Origin: Baffinella frigidus
Taxonomy: Eukaryota; Cryptophyceae; Cryptomonadales; Baffinellaceae
Reading direction: 5' to 3'
DNA length: 11,959 bases
Assembly (NCBI GenBank): GCA_026770585.1
Contig: MU646573.1
Coordinates: forward strand, 1-11,959
A program made the translations under genes and the position numbers. Every line of letters starts with the position of its first letter. The first letter of the stretch is position 1. Positions 6,295 to 11,959 of the stretch are shown here, piece after piece. A model generated the notes under the pieces. That model saw only the letters and a program-made list of their open reading frames with translations, was not told where the DNA came from and did no database searches.

Positions 6295-6790
6295 TGGGGG
6301 TAAGCAATCTACTGGCCATTTTTTTCATCGTGATTTGTGAGAAAACGCCCGCCTGCCGTTCATTATTTATTAAGAAACCCAGTGAAAACGCCCGCCTTCC
6401 GTTCCTTAATTGGGGGAAAGCAATCTACTGGCCATCTTTTTTCATCGTGATTTGTGAGAAATCGCCCGCCTGCCCTTCATTATTTATTAAGAAACCCAGT
6501 GAAAACGCCCGCCCTCCGTTCCTTAATTATTAAGGAACTCAGTGAGAACGCCCGCCTTCCGTTCCTTAATTGGGGGAAAGCAATCTACTGGCCATCTTTT
6601 TTCATCGTGATTTGTGAGAAATCGCCCGCCTGCCCTTCATTATTTATTAAGAAACCCAGTGAAAACGCCCGCCCTCCGTTCCTTAATTATTAAGGAACTC
6701 AGTGAGAACACCCGCCTTCCGTTCCTTATTTATCAAAGAACTCACCCCCCAAAACGCCCTGTTCCTTATGACGACCGTTCCTTGTAGTTG
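6295..6790. repeat. 43-bp palindromic array amplified as a 160-bp higher-order repeat
   Basis: Core positions are 6345, 6388, 6462, 6505, 6548, 6622, 6665, 6708 and 6754, spaced 43, 74, 43, 43, 74, 43, 43, 46. The 74-bp intervals contain a segment starting GGGGGAAAGCAATCTACTGG in place of the palindrome. The higher-order unit starts at 6411 and again at 6571 (160 bp, nearly identical). A first unit at 6295-6410 is 116 bp, lacking one 43/44-bp subunit and differing in a T-run. Plus-strand frames cross the array and give repeated peptides, but repeat lengths are not multiples of three, so coding is unlikely. Confidence 0.92.
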
Positions 6791-6798
6791 AGGTACTC

Positions 6799-6860
6799 CT
6801 GTAACCCTTAACCCTTAACCCTGAACTCTAGACCCGAACCCCTAGACCCTAGACCCTCCC
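6799..6860 (-). repeat. Telomere-like repeat, C-rich, right of the 43-bp array
   Basis: Units CCCTTAA, CCCTGAACTCTAGA and CCCTAGA lead into the conserved block of segmental-duplication copy A. The equivalent spot in copy B (10616-10662) is continuous telomere-like sequence without the 43-bp array. Confidence 0.8.
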
Positions 6861-6950
6861 TTGAGTGGTGAGTAGGCGCGTACGCCCTACTGCATGGTCC
6901 TAGTTCGCGCCTAGGACCTCACGTGGTCTATTTAGACCCCCTCGCCTGCC

Positions 6951-7120
6951 ACTTAAGAAGAGAAAGAGATTGATAACTTAAAAAGAGAGAGAGATTGATA
7001 ATTTATTGCCAAACAACCAGCGTCAGCGCCGCACATGCTACGCATGTACCCCGTGTCGGCCGCTCATACGAGCATCTTCCGGGTGGATTCTAACTCCACC
7101 TCCTACCAAAGGACTTAAGA
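6951..7120. mobile_element. 162-bp insertion with 8-bp target-site duplication in copy A
   Basis: ACTTAAGA occurs at 6951-6958 and 7113-7120, bracketing 154 bp that are missing from the other duplicate. There the empty site reads CACTTCAGGGATAAAA (about 10749-10764). The inserted segment starts with purine-rich sequence containing two AGAGATTGATAA motifs and ends CTACCAAAGG. No terminal inverted repeat and no coding frame are visible. The 8-bp duplication would suit a hAT-type non-autonomous element or a short retroposed element. Read on the minus strand, the simple AT/CT repeat would be a 3' tail, which favours the latter slightly. Confidence 0.75.
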
Positions 7121-7444
7121 GATAAGAACACGGGTGCTCCGACATCGGTCGGTGTCTGTTTTCTTAAATTAGTACCAGCAGGTTGACTCAGCGTAAGATT
7201 TAGTCAACCCACTAATACTAAATTAATCAAACGGGGGGCCCAAATCCGGACTGTGTTCGTACGTTCTGGTTTCTCAGGGCCCATAAGACCTAATGACCCC
7301 CCCGATGCCCGTACGGCCTACCGTAGGCAATACCGTAGGCTCAACTACCTGGTTTTGGGGACGTTACCCAATGAAAACAAAGATTTATCAAAGCATGGCT
7401 CAGCAAAGCAAGCAACTTGACTCGCTCGAGATACCAGACAACCT

Positions 7445-7895
7445 TGCTGTTGTTGCTGTTTTCGTTGTCGCTGTTGTTTTATGACGCTTAAATTGCCCTT
7501 TACCTTACAGCCTAATACTGTATCCTTGTTTTTGGTGTCTTGCTTTTCTTGTCCATTGGCGCCTGGATTGCCCTTAACTTTGCTGACTTCCGTACATTGG
7601 GGGAAACCTCTGCACACCAACCTCTCTCTCTTTCCTAAACCCACCCTAAAACAGCAACACCCTACCTAAACTCTATCTGCCCTACCTAATCACTACACGA
7701 CCCTACCTAAACACTACCAGCCCCAAACCGTGACCCTGCCTAAACCCTCTACAACGTTTTTGCCACTTTCTTTAGCTCACACGGCCAATACACGGACGTC
7801 CACAAGCATTACTACACCGGGTAATCCTATGTTGCGTATGGGGAAGGTTCAGGTCACGCGGATGTCACGCTGGCCAAACAGCCAAAATTGGCTAA
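7445..7895. repeat. Degenerate CCTACCTAAAC-type repeats and spacer, no gene
   Basis: From 7640 to about 7745, units such as CCCTACCTAAAC, CCTAATCACTA and CCTGCCTAAACCC look like decayed C-rich telomere-like repeats. A GTTGTTGCTGTT triplet run lies at 7445-7480. Frames crossing it have biased, repeat-derived translations and no domain. Confidence 0.5.
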
Positions 7896-8036
7896 TAATG
7901 GGTGTGACTCTGGTCCTCGCGTCCAAGCTAGACAGGGGTCTTTTCTCGTTGTGTCCCGCTTCGGAGATGCGCCTCGACTCCAAGGCCTGAGGCTCTGCGG
8001 TGCACCTTCTGGCAGAAATAGCGCCTAGCTAGCGAC

Positions 8037-8302
8037 AAAAATAGGGGAGGGGGCAGAGACCCCAGCCCAGCAATCCAATCCATACAGGGGTTTCTCTCCC
8101 TTTGTCCCCGCTTCGGACCAATACGAGATGCGCCTCGACCCTTCCCGACATTACAACGCATGTGCCAACCAACCGTCTCCCTTCGTGTCCCGTCGGCGTG
8201 CTGTAACCTACAGGGGTACCTCGCTCATGAGGCAAGTGTCCCACACAGCGCATAAACACGTGGATTGAGGCACACTTCTCCTTCTCCTGTTGTTTTCCGC
8301 GT
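8037..8302. repeat. Diverged copy of the GCGCCTAGCTA...TCTGGTCC repeat
   Basis: About 8018-8135 resembles 11235-11330 and 11537-11620. Each has a GCGCCTAGCTA-like start, a short G-run (GGGAGGGGG) and GAGATGCGCCTCGAC-type or related sequence. The remainder to 8302 is unassigned. Confidence 0.5.
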
Positions 8303-8734
8303 TTGCGTAGGGACGGCATGATCTTCCACCCTTTACGACACAAATCTGGGACCACGTCTGTGAAACAGAATGAAAAGTTGGTTCACCAATGTGGTTTCAG
8401 ATTTGTGTTGCAAAAAGTGGAAAGCCCCCAAATCCTGGCTTTGGCAGGACCAGGAAGCTCCACTCCCTGGGCTCATTTCAGTTTTCTTGACGGTTCTGGA
8501 ATCCTCAAAGAGTCCTTTTCAAATCCGCTGGATGAATCTGGGGTATCGAAGCCCCAGAAATATACTCAAAGTATGACTCCCCAAAAACCACCGCATCTGG
8601 TTTTCAAAGATGCTCAGGGTTTCAAGGCCTACAACTTTGCGACAGGAGTTTTTTTGTTGTTAGCTGGGGCAGAAAAGTTGAAGGCATCATACTTCGTGAC
8701 ATTTGAGCCATTTCTGAGTTTCTCGGTACATAAC
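8303..8734. other. Unassigned unique sequence, doubtful 145-codon frame
   Basis: A plus-strand frame from 8303 to TAG 8738-8740 encodes 145 residues without a recognisable domain. Codon use is AT-richer than in the two credible genes, and its last codons run into the direct repeat starting at 8735. It has no splice-site context. I treat it as probably non-coding, though a diverged or transferred exon cannot be ruled out. Confidence 0.3.
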
Positions 8735-9030
8735 CTTTAGGTCCTTTAGGTTTTAATTTCTCCCAACATGGCCCAACGACACGCCCTTTCGTAGAAAGGA
8801 TCTGCAAAGAAAGCATGTTTGCTTTCGGATCGCATTGAGCTCTCCAGTGCAGAGGCTCGTGAAGAGGGGATAGTGGGTGGTTCTCTTGGAGTGCTTGAGC
8901 TGATCCATAGGACCGCGCTCGCCCACACACCGAACCCAAGTCAGCCGTTCTGAGGCTCATGGTATCCCATGGTTGAAGTATAAAAGCTCCAGCCACGGAT
9001 ACCCCACAAGGTGAGAGGGATTGTGTGTGG
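8735..9030 (+). repeat. About 295-bp direct repeat, copy 1
   Basis: It begins CTTTAGGTCCTTTAGG and runs through CTCTCCAGTGCAGAGGCTCG to GGATACCCCACAAGGTGAG. The second copy starts 474 bp downstream. Internal hairpins include GAAAGCA/TGCTTTC (near 8810) and GGTATCCC...GGATACC (about 8960-9003). Identity to copy 2 is roughly 85-90% by eye, with small indels that shift any reading frame. Confidence 0.9.
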
Positions 9031-9208
9031 GGGTCCCCAGGCTGTACAGAATGTAGCTGTGCAAAGACACATGGGGAGCGGCTCGTCTCCGTTAGGGTCA
9101 ACCTAGGTACAGCTACTCTTAGCGATTCGCCTCCACCTACAGTTGCGCGGCAGCACGTCCCTAGCTTACCCTTATGCGACATGTCGTCGTCCTCTCAGGC
9201 TCATACCC

Positions 9209-9505
9209 CTTTAGGTCCTTTAGGTTTTAATTTTGCCCAACATAGCCCAACGACACGCCCTTCCGTAGAAAGGACTGCAGAGAAAGCATTTTTTCTTTCG
9301 GATTGCGTTGAGCTCTCCAGTGCAGAGGCTCGTGAAGAGGGGATACAGGGTGGTTCTGTTGGGGTGTTTGAGGCTACCCAGGTGGGCGCGCGCTCGCCCA
9401 CGCACCGAACCCAAGTCAGCCTTTCTGAGGCTCATGGTATCCCATGGTTGAAGTGTAAGGGCTCCAACCACGGATACCCCACAAGGTGAGGTGGGTTGTG
9501 TGGGG
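9209..9505 (+). repeat. About 295-bp direct repeat, copy 2
   Basis: Paired with 8735-9030. The 178 bp between the copies (9031-9208) are unrelated to the repeat. A one-base indel near the GGATCTGC/GGACTGC site and others break frame conservation, so the repeat is unlikely to be protein-coding. Shorter relatives occur at about 2219-2310 (inside an LRR intron) and about 11406-11510. Confidence 0.9.
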
Positions 9506-9669
9506 ATTGTGTGGGGGATGTGATGTTAGATCAGCCAGACACCAAAGATGAATGGAGATAAAATGTGGTGGAGATGTCAGGTGAGATCAGCGAGACACGT
9601 ATCCATGCGACGGTCTACGTGTTCGGCTGGTCTAAAGGACTTAACTAATCGCCGTCTGCTCCTCTCTGT

Positions 9670-9930
9670 TAGCCAATCCACACGCGTTAGAGCTCACCCA
9701 CTCGCGTCAATGCCTACCCACACGCTTCAGTGAGTGTTTAGTGTTTAGTGTTTAGTGTTTAGTGTTTAGTGTTTAGTGCAACTGGAGAAAAGTCGGTCGA
9801 CCCGAGAGAGGCAGAGCTAGAAAAATGCGACAGAGCCAATCCAGATGCGTCAAAGACAATCAGAGCCAATCCACACTTGTCAAAGCTGACCCCAGCGCGT
9901 CAAAGCCTGCCACACACTGCAGAGCCTTCT
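9670..9930 (+). repeat. Degenerate minisatellite, 20-bp period
   Basis: A unit like GCCAATCCACACGCGTCAAA recurs with its GCGT(C/T) core at about 9684, 9704, 9724, then 9847, 9877, 9897 and 9917. Spacings are 20, 20, (gap), 30, 20, 20. A (TTTAGTG)n array and about 55 bp of other sequence split the two blocks. The frame through this region is repeat-derived and not credible. Confidence 0.65.
9737..9778 (+). repeat. (TTTAGTG)6 heptamer array
   Basis: Six perfect copies of TTTAGTG, one base different from TTTAGGG, with no interspersed canonical units. It sits inside the 20-bp minisatellite. It is probably a local expansion of one mutated telomere-like unit. Confidence 0.95.
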
Positions 9931-10375
9931 AAGCGTGGAGCCGCGTCCTCCCACCTGCCCGAAACCGTTCAGCCTCAGACCACAAGGGCCATTCGCACTG
10001 CGCGCGTGCGCTCTTCGTCCAGCGTGCTATTCCGCCGCGCCTTCCACCTGATAAGCCGTTCGGCATCACGTTCGGCACCTCTCCGGGCGCGCTGCTCATT
10101 CAACACCTGCCGTATCCCTGCAGGTTGGCTCCTCAACCGGTTCTACCAGATTTTGGCTTTGGTGCTTTGGTGCTTTATTTTACACTCATCACATCGAAGG
10201 CCACGCCCACCTCACTCTTGAGGAGTTGGGAACGATCTACGGACGAGCTCCCCGGAACTACCCCCCGGAACTACCCATAGGGGTTGAACCGAGCCCCTTT
10301 CTCCCGTGGTGCAGTGATGCGCCCCCCTTTTTTTGGTTGTTCGCGACGACCCATACTTGAAGCTCGCTCGCCGCA
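9931..10375. other. GC-rich spacer with a possible short minus-strand coding fragment
   Basis: On the minus strand, 10144-9980 translates to a charged helix-like stretch (VLNEQRARRGAERDAERLIR, then WKARR) between two stops. It lacks a start codon, and there are CAG acceptor-like sites upstream, so it might be an exon relic. Farther right, CCCCGGAACTACC is duplicated (about 10249-10274). No function can be assigned. Confidence 0.25.
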
Positions 10376-10668
10376 CTCTAAACACTCACATACCAAAACG
10401 AACCCCAAAAACCTAAACCCTGAATCCTAAAGCCTATGCCCTAAACCCTAGAACCCTACATGTACAGCCTACATGTAGACCCTCAACCCTAAACCCCAAA
10501 CCCTAAACCCTAAACCTAAACCCCCAAACCTAAACCCCAAACCCTAAAACCTAAAACCTAAACTCTGAAGCCCTCAACCTCAACCCCCCCCACCCTAAAC
10601 CCAAACCCCTAAACCCTTAACCCTTTACCCTAGACCCTAAACCATAAACCCTAGACCGTCCCTTGAGA
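10376..10668 (-). repeat. Telomere-like array, C-rich on plus (copy B)
   Basis: CCCTAAA-type units with CCCCAAA and CCCAAAC variants. The left edge (ACTCTAAACACT ... CCAAAACGAA ... CCTAAAGCC) matches 5470-5535. An internal ACATGTA...CATGT pair lies at about 10457-10475. Unlike copy A, there is no 43-bp array inside, so the telomere-like tract is continuous into the duplicated block at 10650. Confidence 0.92.
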
Positions 10669-10771
10669 GGTGAGTAGAAGCATACGCCCTACCGCATGGT
10701 CCTAGTTCGTGCCTAGGACCTCACGGGGTCTATTTGGACCCCCTCGCCACTTCAGGGATAAAAACATGGGT

Positions 10772-10854
10772 GCTGCGACATCGGTCGGTGTCTGTTTTCT
10801 TAAATTAGTAATTCGTACTTATTTAAGAAAACAGACACCGACCGATGTCGGCTG
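10772..10854. repeat. Perfect 30-bp-arm palindrome flanked by GCTG
   Basis: Arms 10776-10805 and 10821-10850 are exact reverse complements (start CGACATCGGTCGGTGTC), with a 15-nt loop. GCTG lies immediately outside on each side (10772-10775, 10851-10854). In the other duplicate only the left arm survives (about 7141-7170), so the palindrome was either half-deleted there or completed here. An adjacent smaller hairpin, GGTTGAC/GTCAACC, is present in both copies (7182-7207 and 10854-10880). Confidence 0.9.
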
Positions 10855-11234
10855 GTTGACCAAAGGTAAGATTTAGTCAACCCAGTGATACTAAATTAAT
10901 AAAACGGGGGGCCCAACTCCGGACTGTGTTCTTAAGTTCTGGTTTCTTTTGGCCCAGATGCCCCTGCACAGTCTTGCCTTTAGGTCCTTGAGGTTCCTAC
11001 GGTAGGCCGTAGGGCCCAGAAGACCTAATGTTTTATAGGACCCCCCCGAGGCCCCTACTGACTACCGTAGGCAATACCGTAGGCTCAACTGCCCAGTTTT
11101 GAGGACGTTACCCTGAGGAGAGCAAGCAACTTGACTGGCTCGAGATACGACAACCTTACTTGATATCCCATAGCGCTACCCGCTTCCATCTCGGCCGCCT
11201 TTTGTCCCGCCTGGCTTCGGACAAGCTGGAGACG

Positions 11235-11620
11235 GGGCTCGAGCCTAGCTACACACGCAATAGGAGAGGGGGGCACATCTCCTAGCCCAGTAATGGCTGT
11301 GATTCTGGTCCCCCGTGTCCAAGGGAGACAGTCGCACTCGGAGACGAGACGTCTCTCCTTGAGAAACGTCGAGACGAGAAGTACTTGTTCGATCCTGGTT
11401 CCTCGATGCCCGTTAGGTTCTTTAACACCCACCGCAGGGGGACACTGGAACTTATCCTGCTTAGAGGACCTGTTTCCTGTCGGATCGCATCAAGCCCCTC
11501 GGTGCAGAAGAATCACAACAGAAACCGGCCAGACTAGAGCTTAGCTAGCGTTGGAAGAGGAGAGAGGGGGGGCGGATCTCCTAGCAAGTAATGGGTGACT
11601 CTGGTCCTCGCGTCCAAGCG
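11235..11620 (+). repeat. Two tandem-like copies of a roughly 300-bp repeat unit
   Basis: GAGCCTAGCTA...GAGAGGGGGG...ATCTCCTAGC...GTAATGG...GACTCTGGTCC occurs at about 11238-11320 and again at about 11537-11610, near 300 bp apart, with a diverged third copy near 8018. Between them, about 11406-11510 is a degraded relative of the 8735/9209 repeat (CGGATCGCATCAAGC, TCGGTGCAGAAG). Confidence 0.6.
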
Positions 11621-11726
11621 AGACAGGGGTCTTCTCTCGTTGTGTCCCGCTTCAGAGATGCGCCTCGACTCGAAGGCCAGAGGCTCTGCGGTGCACCTTC
11701 TGGCAGGAATAGCGCCTAGCTAGCTG

Positions 11727-11959
11727 GCAGGAAAGCGCCTAGCTAAGGGAATTCGTCACACGAATCAGGTCCAGGCTGCGAAATCCGAGTCCACGATCGC
11801 AGAGGGCAGTGAACTTTCACAAGCCTCGGGTCAAGTGTCACAGCGAGAAGGGGTCCCTGGGGTGGGGATGGGGTGGTACCAAGGCGGTGGAAAAGAGGCC
11901 GCGTGAATTTCTTTTTTTCTAAACAGACAAAATTCTGGGAGAAAATCAAGGGGTCTTGC
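11727..11959. other. Right end of window, nothing firm
   Basis: After a second GCGCCTAGCTA motif at about 11733 the sequence looks unique. A pyrimidine tract followed by CAG (11908-11926) resembles a plus-strand 3' splice site and could open an exon beyond the window. No reading frame long enough to test this is present. Confidence 0.3.

Larger units (their letters stand above)
6849..8036 (+). repeat. Segmental duplication, copy A
   Basis: Collinear with 10650-11726. Matching anchors include TTGAGTGGTGAGTAGG (6861, partner 10663), CATGGTCCTAGTTCG, the block from CATCGGTCGGTGTC to AGTCAACCC (about 7143-7210), GGGGGGCCCAA, ACCGTAGGCAATACCGTAGG (about 7320), AGCAACTTGACT (7411, partner 11125) and TGGTCCTCGCGTCC (7911, partner 11602). 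The offset drifts from about 3.80 to 3.69 kb, reflecting indels. Identity by eye is roughly 80-95% in blocks. No conserved reading frame runs through both copies. With the left telomere-like part, the duplicated tract begins at about 5437. Confidence 0.85.
10650..11726 (+). repeat. Segmental duplication, copy B
   Basis: Collinear partner of 6849-8036; see that entry for anchors. It lacks the 162-bp ACTTAAGA-flanked insertion. It has an extra inverted arm at 10811-10850, plus local extra sequence such as the TTTAGGTCCTTGAGGTTCC stretch near 10979. It ends in GCGCCTAGCTAGC, as copy A does at 8018-8036. Confidence 0.85.

Noticed and set aside
6252-6693. Repeated-peptide open frames across the 43/160-bp array
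   Set aside because: Unit lengths (43, 74, 116, 160) are not multiples of three and copies differ by single-base indels, so there is no sign of selection on a protein frame.
5705-6790. CRISPR array
   Set aside because: The intervals between palindromes are themselves conserved repeat sequence, not unique spacers; no cas-like gene is present, and the DNA is eukaryotic.
6951-7120. tRNA-derived SINE reading of the 162-bp insertion
   Set aside because: GTTAGAATCC on the minus strand resembles a B box but lies only about a dozen bases from the insert end, leaving no room for an A box.
8622-9182. 186-residue minus-strand frame over the 295-bp repeat
   Set aside because: The second repeat copy has frame-shifting indels relative to the first, and the translation shows no domain; shared peptides merely reflect DNA identity.
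9769-10221. 150-residue plus-strand frame
   Set aside because: It begins inside the TTTAGTG array and crosses the 20-bp minisatellite; composition is low-complexity and no start context or domain was seen.
10258-10330. GGTTCAACCCC B-box match on the minus strand
   Set aside because: It fits the consensus, but the T stem extends only two pairs and no A box or cloverleaf lies upstream.

Overview
The window looks like nuclear DNA from a eukaryote whose telomere repeat is probably TTTAGGG, most likely an alga or alveolate; a chromerid is my best guess, and it is only an inference. Evidence: many interstitial arrays of TTTAGGG and its variants, spliceosomal GT-AG introns that restore a leucine-rich-repeat (LRR) reading frame, GC-rich third codon positions in the two credible genes, long repeat-dense intergenic DNA, and no bacterial operon or ribosome-binding-site signals.

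Only 1927-4361 is convincingly genic. It holds a divergent pair. On the minus strand is a multi-exon F-box-like/LRR gene (exons about 3508-3209, 2842-2432 and 2106-1927). Its first intron is almost entirely a telomere-like heptamer array, and its second contains a fragment of a dispersed repeat. On the plus strand is a single-exon gene (3783-4361) for a basic, low-complexity protein with a short N-terminal coiled coil. The F-box/LRR architecture suggests a substrate-recognition subunit of an SCF-type ubiquitin ligase. The partner gene is not recognised, and nothing in sequence ties the two products together beyond a shared promoter region.

The rest is structured repeat DNA. Positions 1-1930 hold two G-rich telomere-like arrays, an imperfect foldback (668-809) and a composite foldback with tandem and direct repeats (1267-1644). 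Positions 4362-5430 hold a 39-bp near-palindrome and a 150-bp MITE-like foldback flanked by AGTC. Positions 5437-6860 hold C-rich telomere-like DNA split by a 43-bp-period array with palindromic cores, part of it amplified as a 160-bp higher-order unit. Positions 6849-8036 and 10650-11726 are diverged copies of one segmental duplication, extending left into telomere-like DNA at 5437 and 10376. Comparing the copies exposes a 162-bp insertion with an 8-bp target duplication, a 30-bp-arm perfect palindrome present in only one copy, and the 43-bp array as a roughly 1.1-kb insertion or loss. Positions 8735-9505 carry a direct repeat of about 295 bp, with relatives elsewhere. Positions 9670-9930 carry a roughly 20-bp minisatellite interrupted by a (TTTAGTG)6 array.

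Telomere-like arrays are G-rich on the plus strand left of the gene pair and C-rich to its right, apart from the 9737-9778 variant array. The pattern fits subtelomeric or formerly telomeric DNA shaped by duplication, inversion and foldback formation. No tRNA, rRNA, CRISPR or autonomous transposase gene could be supported.
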